Shown: positions 1-6,419 of the stretch, one piece after another
How the letters are laid out: each line of letters begins with the position of its first letter
Numbering within the stretch: the first letter of the stretch is position 1
From: Acidobacteriaceae bacterium
GTDB lineage: Bacteria; Acidobacteriota; Terriglobia; Terriglobales; Acidobacteriaceae
Assembly (NCBI GenBank): GCA_003167305.1
Contig: PMTP01000114.1
Location: 5,312-12,417, forward strand
Direction of reading: 5' to 3'
DNA: 7,106 bases
Translations under genes and position numbers: made by a program
Notes under the pieces: generated by a model
What the model was told of the DNA's origin: nothing
The model's input: the letters and a program-made list of their open reading frames with translations, nothing else
Databases searched by the model: none

Positions 1-603
1 GGCGGCTCTCTGGAGCCGATGACGGTGGCCCGCGCCTGGTTTGCCGAGCGGCCCCGCCAGGAACTGGTGCGCCTCGATCAGTTGGAAATCCTCCACTCGC
101 CGCTCTCGTCGCCGGTGGATCCGGTGCGCCTCACGGTGCTCAGCTTCTTTGCCGAGCTGTTGGACGAGGCGCTGCCCGACCACGATCCCCATGAGACGGT
201 CTTCCGCCTGCTGCTGGCGGTTCTTGACCTCACCACGGTCGAGCAGCCCTGGATGCCGCTGACCTACTTCCAGCTCTGGATGACGCGGCTGATGGGCCTG
301 TTGCCCGACCTCGTTCATTGCACGGCCTGCGGCGAAGCGCTCCAGGCCGGCGAGACCAGTTTCAACACGCTCGGCGACGGCTTGTTCTGTCCAATTCATC
401 GCAACGGCAACGCGAGCGAGCTTTCCGCCGACTCGTGGCAATTGGCGCAGCGTATGTTGCGCGCCCCGGCCTCGGCCTTTGCCACCGAAGACTGGCCCCG
501 CCGCCGCGCCCAGGACCTGCGCCGCTTCACTTTGCAAGCCCTGGAGCGGCACCTGGAGCGCAAACTGCGCTCAGCAGAGGCCTTGGCTCGGCTGGGAGTT
601 TGA
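1..603 (+). CDS. recO: DNA repair protein RecO, C-terminal part (5' end outside window)
   Basis: RecO works in the RecF pathway of recombinational repair: it binds and anneals single-stranded DNA and, with RecR, loads RecA onto SSB-coated gaps. The frame is open from base 1, and the residues before the first ATG (codon 7) already read like RecO, so the true start lies upstream. About 200 residues are visible; the N-terminal OB-fold is mostly missing and the helical C-terminal domain is complete. Supporting features are a leading GGSLEP, the YFQLWMTRLMGLLPDL helix just before a CxxC pair (C107 and C110, counted from base 1), and a second half-site C130-P-I-H133. Many RecO proteins have CxxC there; here the last ligand is His, which could still bind zinc. 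It ends at TGA 601-603. The downstream glyQ-glyS order matches the recO neighbourhood known from Bacillus, which supports the call. Confidence 0.88.
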   Translation, partial: GGSLEPMTVARAWFAERPRQELVRLDQLEILHSPLSSPVDPVRLTVLSFFAELLDEALPDHDPHETVFRLLLAVLDLTTVEQPWMPLTYFQLWMTRLMGLLPDLVHCTACGEALQAGETSFNTLGDGLFCPIHRNGNASELSADSWQLAQRMLRAPASAFATEDWPRRRAQDLRRFTLQALERHLERKLRSAEALARLGV

Positions 604-624
604 TTGAGCCGCTACATAAGCTGG

Positions 625-667
625 GTACCCCATCCTTTCCGCGCACCTTGCGGAAAGGGTGGGATAC
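625..667. repeat. Long intergenic hairpin between recO and glyQ
   Basis: Bases 629-642 pair with 650-663 as a 14-bp stem with one G-T wobble (T633/G659) around a 7-base loop. After a C628/A664 mismatch, three more pairs (625-627 with 665-667) extend it. No T-run follows, so it is not a classic intrinsic terminator. It starts 22 bases after the recO stop and ends before the putative glyQ -10. It may be a dispersed palindromic (REP-like) element or a 3'-end stabiliser for recO mRNA. I recall similar palindromes in acidobacterial genomes but cannot verify that here. Confidence 0.75.
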
Positions 668-694
668 TACGAACCTAATCCGCCGCGGTCCGGC

Positions 695-703
695 TGCTAA
701 AAT
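695..703 (+). promoter_or_regulatory. Putative extended -10 promoter for glyQ
   Basis: TGCTAAAAT gives an extended -10 (TG, one base, then TAAAAT, five of six consensus bases). No good -35 is seen 16-18 bp upstream, which fits an extended -10 promoter. The predicted start is near 710, leaving a leader of about 18 nt before ATG 728. The preceding hairpin would lie outside this transcript. Confidence 0.45.
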
Positions 704-727
704 CTACCCAGTCCCATCAAGAGAGAA

Positions 728-1690
728 ATGCCCGTGCCTTCATCCCAGCTTGTATCGAATCCGAAGACCAACCCGCTCACCTTTCAGGAGCTTTTGTTCC
801 GCTTGCAGAGCTTTTGGGCGGAACGCGGCTGCGTGATTCAGCAGCCCTATGACGTGGAAGTAGGCGCGGGTACCATGGCGCCGGAGACCTTCCTGCGCGT
901 GCAAGGGCCCAAGCCCTACAAGGTCGGCTATGCGCAGCCCTCGCGCCGCCCCGCCGATGGCCGCTACGGCGAGAATCCCAACCGCCTCTTCCGCCACACC
1001 CAGTTCCAGCTCATCCTGAAGCCACCGCCGGTCAACGTCCAGGAGTTGTATCTGCAATCTCTGGAAGCCATCGGCATCGACCTCTCGCAGCACGACCTGA
1101 AGTTTGAGGAAGATAACTGGGAGGGTCCGACCGTCGGCGCATGGGGCGTCGGTTGGCAGGTGATGATGGACGGCATGGAGATCACCCAATTCACCTACTT
1201 CCAGCAGTGCGGCGGCCTCGATCTCGATCCCATCTGCGCCGAGCTGACCTATGGCCTGGAGCGCCTCTGCGCCTTCATGCAGGACGTGGACTCGGTCTAC
1301 GACGTGGTCTGGGCGCGCGATCCGGATACTGACGCGGTGGTGACCTATGGCGATGTTAGGTTGACCGAGGAGCTTCAGTACTCGGTCTATAACTTCGAGG
1401 ACGCCGACGTGGACCGCCTCTGGGCGCACTTCAACAGTTACGAAGCCGAGGCGCAGGCGCTGCTCGACCGCTGGAAAATTCTCCAGTTCAACGAGCAAAC
1501 GACCGTTACACAGAAGCAGCGCTTCCCGTTGATGTCAACCTATGAACTGGCGCTGAAGTGCTCAAACCTTTTCAATCTTCTCGACGCCCGCGGAGCCATC
1601 AGCGTCACCGAGCGAGTCGGCATGATCGCCCGCATTCGCAATCTGGCCATCGGCGCAGCCAAAGTCTACGCCGCGCAGCAAACTTCCTGA
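728..1690 (+). CDS. glyQ: Glycine--tRNA ligase alpha subunit
   Basis: This is the catalytic alpha subunit of the alpha2beta2 bacterial glycyl-tRNA synthetase, a class II enzyme that makes glycyl-adenylate and charges tRNA-Gly in the cytoplasm. It has 320 residues against about 300 in E. coli. Conserved blocks are clear: [12 protein letters not shown] (38-49), [16 protein letters not shown] (71-86), [17 protein letters not shown] (127-143), [12 protein letters not shown] (149-160), TYGLERL (174-180) and [15 protein letters not shown] (282-296). Between the EAEAQALL helix and FNLLDAR it has roughly 15 more residues than E. coli GlyQ as I remember it (about 247-280). ATG 728 follows a purine tract (AAGAGAG) that is a modest ribosome site, and a short variable N-terminal tail of about 17 residues precedes the conserved TFQELL. 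Its partner glyS follows after an unusually long 242-bp gap. Confidence 0.97.
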   Translation: MPVPSSQLVSNPKTNPLTFQELLFRLQSFWAERGCVIQQPYDVEVGAGTMAPETFLRVQGPKPYKVGYAQPSRRPADGRYGENPNRLFRHTQFQLILKPPPVNVQELYLQSLEAIGIDLSQHDLKFEEDNWEGPTVGAWGVGWQVMMDGMEITQFTYFQQCGGLDLDPICAELTYGLERLCAFMQDVDSVYDVVWARDPDTDAVVTYGDVRLTEELQYSVYNFEDADVDRLWAHFNSYEAEAQALLDRWKILQFNEQTTVTQKQRFPLMSTYELALKCSNLFNLLDARGAISVTERVGMIARIRNLAIGAAKVYAAQQTS

Positions 1691-1719
1691 CGCGCAGTGA
1701 TTCTGAATCTCCCATTGCT

Positions 1720-1773
1720 CTGTCATCCTGAGCGACCGGAGCGCAGCGGAGGAAGTCGAAGGACCTGCGGTTG
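1720..1773. repeat. Probable dispersed repeat in the glyQ-glyS spacer (TGTCATCCTGAGCG type)
   Basis: The segment starts CTGTCATCCTGAGCG, continues through a GGAGCGCAGCGGAGG core and ends GTCGAAGGACCTGCGG. I recognise this combination from memory as an intergenic repeat found in many copies in some bacterial genomes, Acidobacteriota among them. It has no coding potential in context. Only one copy lies in the window, so its repeat nature cannot be shown here. Its GCGCAGCG (1741-1748) recurs in the loop of the next element (1833-1840). Confidence 0.5.
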
Positions 1774-1794
1774 AGTAGCTCGTGCAATCACAAC

Positions 1795-1890
1795 TCGTCC
1801 CGGAGGGACGAATCGACAATAGCCCAGGAGAAGCGCAGCGAACTCCTGGGTGCAAATCCACCGGTTTCGCAACGCGTCCCGTAGGGCCGC
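1795..1890. repeat. Three-hairpin palindromic element upstream of glyS
   Basis: Three hairpins lie in a row. The first is TCGTCCC (1795-1801) with GGGACGA (1805-1811) and a 3-base loop. The second is CCCAGGAG (1823-1830) with CTCCTGGG (1843-1850), a perfect 8-bp stem with a 12-base loop. The third is GCGTCCC (1874-1880) with GGGCCGC (1884-1890), a 3-base loop and one mismatch. The outer two are near copies of each other (CGTCCC-G-GGG core) about 78 bp apart, so the whole looks like one composite unit with similar ends. No T-run follows any stem. It resembles composite intergenic repeats that I recall from Acidobacteriota; unverified. Confidence 0.65.
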
Positions 1891-1932
1891 GGCGATCCTG
1901 ATTTAGGAATTGATTTTGAAAGCAAAAACACT

Positions 1933-4017
1933 ATGACTGACTTTTTATTGGAAATAGGGCTGGACGAGATTCCCGCCCGCATGATCGCCGGGGCCGAGGC
2001 CGAACTGGGCCGCCGCGTGAACGACTTGCTTACGCGTGAACGGCTGCTTGCCTCAGGCTCCAAACTGACCACTTATTCGACGCCGCGCCGTCTGGCCGTG
2101 CTGGTCGAGGGCGTACTCGCGAGTCAGGCCGACTCGCAAGACCAATTGACTGGCCCCTCGTGGAAGGTAGCCTTCAAGGACGGCGCGCCGACGCCGGCTG
2201 CCGAGGCCTTCGCAAAGAAGGCCGGAGTCGCGGTTGCCGCGCTCGAAAAAGTCACAAACGCCAAGGGCGAATATGTTGGCGCGACCGTCAAGCGCCTAGG
2301 CCGCGCGGCCTCCGAGTTACTGGCTAACGAGTTACCCAAGGAAGTTCTCGGCCTCTACTGGGCAAAAAATATGTACTGGCGCGCGGGCAAGCCGGAGCGC
2401 TATGTCAGGCCCATCCGTTGGGTAGTGGCGCTGCTCGATTCCGCGGTTATTCCGCTGGAGATTGCCGGCATCAAGGCTGGCAATACCAGCCGCGGTCATC
2501 GCATTCTGCATGACGAGTCTCCGGTAACACTGGCCAAGCCGACTGACTACCCCGAAGCTCTGCGCAAAGCATTTGTAGTCGTCGATGTAGCCGAGCGCCG
2601 GCAGTCCATTCGCAAGGCGCTCGATGCGGCCACCCGCACCGTCCCCGGCGCACGATGGCGTGAGGATGAACCACTAATTGAAACCGTAGTTCATCTGACC
2701 GAGTGGCCGACCGTGGTGCTAGGCGACTTTGAACCCGAATACCTGGCGCTGCCGGAAGAGGTTCTGGTCACCGTAATGCGCGACCACCAGAAGTATTTCG
2801 CCATAGAGGGCGCGGACGGCAAGCTCGCCCCTCACTTCCTCGCCGTTCTGAACATTCAGGTGGACCAGGAAGGCGAGGCCGTCATCCGCCACGGCAACCA
2901 GAAGGTTCTCCGCGCTCGCTTCAAAGACGCCCGTTTCTTCTGGGAGTTCGACCAGAAGATTTCTCTCGCTGACCGCGTGGAAAGCCTCAAGTATGTCACC
3001 TTCCAGAAGGAGCTGGGCAGTTATTTCTGGAAGACGGAGCAAAATCTGGCAGTCACACGCGCACTGGCGGAGAAGGTGAAGGCCGCTGGCGTTGACTTTG
3101 ATGAAGCTGCACTTCTTAAGGCTGTCGAGTTAGCCAAGACCGACCTGACCACAGAGTTAGTGAAGGAATTCACCGAGTTACAGGGAGTTATTGGCGGGCT
3201 TTACGCAAAGGCGCAGGGCCTCGGCGAGACCGTGGCCATGGCCATCTACGCGCAGTACACTCCGGCCTCCACGGACGACGCTATTCCTCAGACCGTCGAA
3301 GGCCAGTTGCTGGGCCTTGCCGACCGTATTCAGACCATTACCGCCATGTTCGGCATCGGCAACGCGCCCACCGGCTCGAAAGATCCCTTTGCACTGCGTC
3401 GCGCCGCCAATTCTATCGTGAAGATTCTCGCTGAATCCGAGTTGCCGCTGACGCTGGCCGATGTCGTTGGATCAACCGGAGTTGAAGGAGCGAACAAAGA
3501 TCAGGTCGATGCCTTCTTCCGCGAACGCCTGAGCTTCTACCTGAAAGACGTGCGCGGCTTTGCTTACGACGTCGTCAATGCCGTGCTGTCCGCCGGAGCC
3601 GACGACGTGCGCGACGCGATTGCGCGCGCCGAAGCATTGACCGCCGCGCGCGAGTCCGCCGATTTCGCCGCCATCTCCGCTGCCTTCAGGCGCATAAAGA
3701 ACATCCTGCGCCAGGCCGAGGAAAAAGGATTTGCCCTCGGCTCGCCGACGGACGTGCAGCTCGCACCCGAGGCGCAGCAGCTTGCCGATGCGGCTGCGCT
3801 GCTGGCTCCTGAAGTGGCGGCGTTGCGCAAGCTGCGCTTCTACGGTCAGGCGCTGGAAGCCATCGCCACGCTGCGCCCGGTGGTAGACGCCTTCTTTGAC
3901 AAAGTGATGGTTCTCGATCCCGACCCGGCGATTCGCGGAGCTCATCTGGGCCTCATTGACGAGGTACTCAGCGGCTTCTCCGGCATCGCCGACTTCAGCG
4001 AGATCGTGACCGCCTGA
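1933..4017 (+). CDS. glyS: Glycine--tRNA ligase beta subunit
   Basis: This is the beta subunit of tetrameric glycyl-tRNA synthetase; it binds tRNA-Gly and is needed for charging by GlyQ. It is full length: 694 residues against 689 in E. coli. The N-terminus reads FLLEIGLDEIPARM (4-17) and YSTPRRLAV (48-56), both typical. MRDHQKYFA lies near 282-290. The HD-type middle domain contains AKTDLTTELVKEF (401-413), GLADRIQTI and GIGNAPTGSKDPFALRRAA (about 474-492). The C-terminal anticodon-binding (DALR-like) part ends with the FFDKVMVLDPDPAIR region. ATG 1933 gives exactly the expected N-terminus, but there is no good Shine-Dalgarno in the 15 bases upstream (the nearest AGGA is at 1905-1908, too far). 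Translation may rely on the A-rich leader. The gene ends at TGA 4015-4017 with no clear terminator after it. Confidence 0.97.
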   Translation: MTDFLLEIGLDEIPARMIAGAEAELGRRVNDLLTRERLLASGSKLTTYSTPRRLAVLVEGVLASQADSQDQLTGPSWKVAFKDGAPTPAAEAFAKKAGVAVAALEKVTNAKGEYVGATVKRLGRAASELLANELPKEVLGLYWAKNMYWRAGKPERYVRPIRWVVALLDSAVIPLEIAGIKAGNTSRGHRILHDESPVTLAKPTDYPEALRKAFVVVDVAERRQSIRKALDAATRTVPGARWREDEPLIETVVHLTEWPTVVLGDFEPEYLALPEEVLVTVMRDHQKYFAIEGADGKLAPHFLAVLNIQVDQEGEAVIRHGNQKVLRARFKDARFFWEFDQKISLADRVESLKYVTFQKELGSYFWKTEQNLAVTRALAEKVKAAGVDFDEAALLKAVELAKTDLTTELVKEFTELQGVIGGLYAKAQGLGETVAMAIYAQYTPASTDDAIPQTVEGQLLGLADRIQTITAMFGIGNAPTGSKDPFALRRAANSIVKILAESELPLTLADVVGSTGVEGANKDQVDAFFRERLSFYLKDVRGFAYDVVNAVLSAGADDVRDAIARAEALTAARESADFAAISAAFRRIKNILRQAEEKGFALGSPTDVQLAPEAQQLADAAALLAPEVAALRKLRFYGQALEAIATLRPVVDAFFDKVMVLDPDPAIRGAHLGLIDEVLSGFSGIADFSEIVTA

Positions 4018-4220
4018 ATCTTGCCTCCCTCCCGTTATGCGCGTTAAGCAAAAATGGCTCTTCCCTGCCCTTCTCCCCCCTGGAACCAAGACGCTGCCCG
4101 CTGCGTATGAGAGAAGAGCGGGGCGGCCTCAGCATAGTTGACGAGGGCTGGTTTCCGCCGTCTCAGCTATTTCGCTTGCATGATCGCTGGATTGCGCCTC
4201 TCGTTCCGGCAAGAGTGCGT

Positions 4221-4229
4221 TGCTATTCT
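4221..4229 (+). promoter_or_regulatory. Weak candidate extended -10 before the efflux adaptor gene
   Basis: TGCTATTCT is an extended -10 candidate (TG, one base, TATTCT, four of six). No recognisable -35 lies 16-18 bp upstream. The predicted start near 4236 would leave only about 13 nt of leader, just containing the AGGAGG. The rest of the 4018-4248 spacer shows no gene, no T-tailed hairpin and no other clear site. Confidence 0.22.
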
Positions 4230-4236
4230 AAGTCTT

Positions 4237-4242
4237 AGGAGG
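4237..4242 (+). promoter_or_regulatory. Strong Shine-Dalgarno fixing the GTG start at 4249
   Basis: A perfect AGGAGG is followed six bases later by GTG 4249-4251. This decides the start of the adaptor gene: upstream in-frame starts (for example TTG 4138) have no ribosome site and would add a 37-residue tail ahead of an otherwise normal Lys-rich N-terminus and membrane helix. Confidence 0.8.
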
Positions 4243-4248
4243 TTCCTG

Positions 4249-5454
4249 GTGGCCGCATCACGCAAAAGCAAAAAATTCTGGATATGGTTGTCTGTCATCA
4301 TACTTGTGGTGGTGCTGCTACTCGGCTTTGGGCTGGTGCGGATGGTCTCGGGATCGTCCCTTGACCCCAACAAGATAGCCAAGGTGACGCGCGGGGATGT
4401 GGCGCGCTCGGTGGTGGCTACCGGCAAGATTCAGCCGATCACCAAGGTCGAGGTAAAGTCGAAGGCCTCCGGCATCGTGGAAAAACTCTTCGTGGACATC
4501 AACAACCAGGTACATAAGGGGCAAGAGCTGGCGCAGCTCGATCAGCAGGAGATTGTGGCGCAGGTGGATGCGCAGCGGGCACAACTGTCAGCCGCCGAGG
4601 CCAATGTGGCCACCTATGAGGCCAATATCGAGCAGGATAAGGTAAACGCCAACGCTCCCGACCTGCCTATGTACAAGGCCACGCTGGATCGCAACCAGGA
4701 GATGCAGAAGCAAGGCATCGTGAGCCGCCAGGCGCTGGACGACGCCAACAAGGATTACTTGGCCGCGCTCACCCGGCGCGACAACTCCAAGGCCCAGATC
4801 GGCGTGGATTCGGCCCGCCTGAAACAGGCGCGGGCGCAGGTGCAGCAAGCCCAGGCCGGCCTCAAGCAGCTTGAAGAGCAGTTGAGCTATACGACCATCG
4901 TGGCGCCGATGGACGGAGTGATTCTCTCCCGCGATGTGGAGATCGGTGACGCGGTCAGTTCCATCCTGGTGCTGGGCTCCACGGCCACGCTGGTGATGAC
5001 CGAGGGCGACATCAACGAGGTGTATGTGCAGGGCAAGGTGGACGAGGCCGACATCGCGCATGTCTATATGGCGCAGCCGGCGCGCATCAAGGTGGAGAGC
5101 TTCCGCGACCGCGTCTTCAACGGCAAGGTCACCAAGATCGCGCCCCTGGGCGTGGAGAAGGACAACGTGACCACCTTCGAGGTGCGCGTCTCCATCAACA
5201 ATCCGGGCGGCGAGCTGAAGGCCAACATGACGGCCAACGCCGAGATCATTCTGGACGAGCACAAGGGCGTGCTGATGGTGCCGGAGAGCGCCGTCATGTA
5301 TGACAACCAGAAAAAGGCGTCCGTAGAGATTCCGGACAAAAAACAGAAGGAAGGCAAGCGCAAGGTCCCGGTCACGGTGGGATTGTCGAACGGATCGGTC
5401 ACCGAAGTTCTGAGCGGGTTGAAGGAAGGCGATCAGGTAGTTCTACAACAGTAA
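4249..5454 (+). CDS. Efflux periplasmic adaptor (membrane fusion protein, HlyD/MacA-like)
   Basis: The predicted 401-residue protein, starting at GTG, links an inner-membrane pump to an outer-membrane channel. The order is: basic N-terminus (RKSKK, 5-9), one membrane helix (10-30), first half of the lipoyl-like domain (67-98, with SGIV and VHKGQ), a long Gln/Ala-rich coiled-coil hairpin (99-212), the second lipoyl half (VAPMDGVILS, 218-227), a beta-barrel domain (about 250-325) and a membrane-proximal C-terminal domain ending LKEGDQVVLQQ. At the hairpin tip R148, M152 and S159 fit the R-x3-L-x6-S spacing of the TolC-docking motif of AcrA/MacA, with Met for Leu. There is no lipobox, so it is anchored by the helix. 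MacA-type adaptors usually sit beside an ABC (MacB-like) or RND pump gene; here the neighbours are glyS and a DUF4097 gene, so the partner is unknown. The substrate cannot be told from sequence. Confidence 0.9.
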   Translation: MAASRKSKKFWIWLSVIILVVVLLLGFGLVRMVSGSSLDPNKIAKVTRGDVARSVVATGKIQPITKVEVKSKASGIVEKLFVDINNQVHKGQELAQLDQQEIVAQVDAQRAQLSAAEANVATYEANIEQDKVNANAPDLPMYKATLDRNQEMQKQGIVSRQALDDANKDYLAALTRRDNSKAQIGVDSARLKQARAQVQQAQAGLKQLEEQLSYTTIVAPMDGVILSRDVEIGDAVSSILVLGSTATLVMTEGDINEVYVQGKVDEADIAHVYMAQPARIKVESFRDRVFNGKVTKIAPLGVEKDNVTTFEVRVSINNPGGELKANMTANAEIILDEHKGVLMVPESAVMYDNQKKASVEIPDKKQKEGKRKVPVTVGLSNGSVTEVLSGLKEGDQVVLQQ

Positions 5455-5458
5455 AAAC

Positions 5459-5558
5459 AGCTTCCAGCTTCTAGCTACTAGCTACTAGCTTTTTTGCTGG
5501 AGGATTTTGGGCCTACTTGCGGCAATAGCTAGGAGCTAGTAGCTAGCAGCTAGAGGCT
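5459..5558. repeat. Inverted arms of AGCT-core 7-bp repeats between the adaptor and DUF4097 genes
   Basis: The left arm has five 7-base units from 5459 (AGCTTCC, AGCTTCT, AGCTACT, AGCTACT, AGCTTTT). The right arm has four AGCTAG hexamers (5527, 5534, 5541, 5548), each followed by one different base (G, T, C, A). Bases 5466-5490 pair with 5534-5558: 23 Watson-Crick pairs, one G-T wobble and one A/C mismatch, around a 43-base loop. A six-T run (5490-5495) follows the left arm. Short AGCT stems just before it could give weak termination, but the stem is too small for a firm call. The right arm ends 15 bases before the AGGAG of the DUF4097 gene. Confidence 0.85.
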
Positions 5559-5582
5559 ATTTTCCATGAAACGAGGAGCACC

Positions 5583-6413
5583 ATGAAGAAACTTTGGATT
5601 GCAGCAACGGCATTGGCGCTGGCGGCGCTTCCGGCGCTGGGCGCGGAGGCTACCTTCGACCGCACGCTTTCGGTCAGCGGGCGCGTGGAACTGTCGGTCT
5701 CGACCGGCTCGGGCAACATTCACATCACCCACGGCACGGGCAACCAGGTACACATCTTCGGCAAGGTGAAGTCCGGCTGGGGCGGCAGCGAAGAGCGGGT
5801 GCGCGAGATTGCGGCCAACCCGCCCATCGAGCAGACGGGCAGCATCATCCGCATTGGCGGCCACCACGAAAACCTGCACAACATCAGCATCGACTATGAG
5901 ATTCAGGCGCCCGAGGACGCGTTTCTCGACGCCGGCTCCGGCTCGGGAGACATCCGTGTCGAGGGCGTGGGTGAGAACGCGAAGATCTCGACTGGCTCTG
6001 GCAACATTCACGCCACCGGCCTGCATGGCGGCTTCAAGGTAGACACCGGCTCGGGCGACATCTACGCCGAGCAGACAGGTCAAGGTGATGTGAGGGCGTC
6101 GACCGGCTCGGGCAATATCGAACTGCGCAATCTGCGCGGCAGCTTGTACGCCCATACTGGCTCCGGAAACATCAAGGCAGGCGGAGCGCCGACGGCGGAC
6201 TGGAAGCTGGGGACGGGCTCCGGCAACGTGGAACTCTGGCCGGGCAGTGCCGCGCTCACGCTGGATGCATCGACCGGCTCGGGCAGCGTTCACACCGACC
6301 AGGAGATGTTGACCCACGGCTCATCGGACCACCACCACGTCTCCGGCAAAATCAACGGCGGCGGACCCACGGTACGCATCGAAACCGGCTCGGGGGACAT
6401 TCGGGTGCATTGA
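5583..6413 (+). CDS. Secreted DUF4097-type beta-solenoid repeat protein
   Basis: 276 residues with a clear Sec signal peptide (MKK, hydrophobic 4-18, cleavage probably after ALGA, 18-21). There is no cysteine, hence no lipobox, so the product is likely periplasmic or exported. The mature part carries ten TGSG(N/D)(I/V)-type repeats, at residues 41, 118, 137, 155, 165 (degenerate TGQGDV), 174, 192, 211, 231 and 268, mostly 18-20 residues apart. This is the pattern of the DUF4097 / putative adhesin family, predicted to form a right-handed beta-solenoid; no enzyme activity is known to me. Histidine is unusually common (15 residues, including HHH at 250-252). AGGAG 5574-5578 sits four bases before ATG 5583 and supports the start. 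Stops TGA and TAA follow in tandem. It follows the efflux adaptor by 128 bp and may share its transcript. The molecular role is unknown. Confidence 0.85.
   Translation: MKKLWIAATALALAALPALGAEATFDRTLSVSGRVELSVSTGSGNIHITHGTGNQVHIFGKVKSGWGGSEERVREIAANPPIEQTGSIIRIGGHHENLHNISIDYEIQAPEDAFLDAGSGSGDIRVEGVGENAKISTGSGNIHATGLHGGFKVDTGSGDIYAEQTGQGDVRASTGSGNIELRNLRGSLYAHTGSGNIKAGGAPTADWKLGTGSGNVELWPGSAALTLDASTGSGSVHTDQEMLTHGSSDHHHVSGKINGGGPTVRIETGSGDIRVH
5934..6401 (+). repeat. Coding tandem repeats (about 54-60 bp) in the DUF4097 gene
   Basis: The codons for TGSG(N/D)I recur with high base identity, mostly as ACCGGCTCGGGC or ACTGGCTCTGGC followed by AACATT/GACATC. They occur about every 54-60 bp, with one gap of about 111 bp before the last copy. 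An isolated copy lies at 5703. The remaining bases of each unit diverge, so the units are old and kept by protein structure rather than recently duplicated. Confidence 0.7.
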
Positions 6414-6419
6414 TAAATG

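Noticed and set aside
604..727. T-box riboswitch before glyQ, prompted by AGGGTGGGA at 656-664
   Set aside because: Those bases are one arm of a simple palindrome, the CCGCG end of the T-box sequence is missing, there is no terminator/antiterminator pair, and the likely promoter is downstream of it.
318..836. Plus-strand frame overlapping the recO end, the spacer and the glyQ start
   Set aside because: It is out of frame with both recognised genes, Arg/Pro-rich and without any motif.
740..1498. Long open frame on the minus strand inside glyQ (252 codons)
   Set aside because: It mirrors a strongly conserved glyQ, its translation shows no domain, and long antisense frames are common in GC-rich genes.
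1562..1861. Minus-strand frame covering the glyQ end and the repeat spacer
   Set aside because: It runs through repeat elements and antisense glyQ and has no recognisable domain.
4057..4119. Inverted match GCTCTTC / GAAGAGC after glyS as a terminator
   Set aside because: Only 7 bp with a loop of about 49 bases and no T-run.
4138..4143. TTGACG as a -35 box
   Set aside because: No acceptable -10 lies 16-18 bp downstream.
4138..4248. N-terminal extension of the adaptor from TTG 4138
   Set aside because: No ribosome site upstream; AGGAGG at 4237-4242 points to GTG 4249, which gives a normal basic N-terminus before the membrane helix.
4588..5262. Long minus-strand frame opposite the adaptor gene (224 codons)
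   Set aside because: The product is rich in His/Leu/Gly, as expected from reading coiled-coil codons backwards; no domain and no credible ribosome site.
5459..5558. CRISPR-like array
   Set aside because: Units are only 7 bp and contiguous, with no spacers of 30-40 bp; the arrangement is inverted, not direct, across the loop.
5550..6317. Minus-strand frame with repeated VNVARAGRD-like units opposite the DUF4097 gene
   Set aside because: The repeats are the antisense image of the TGSGN codons; the + strand has the signal peptide, ribosome site and known family pattern.
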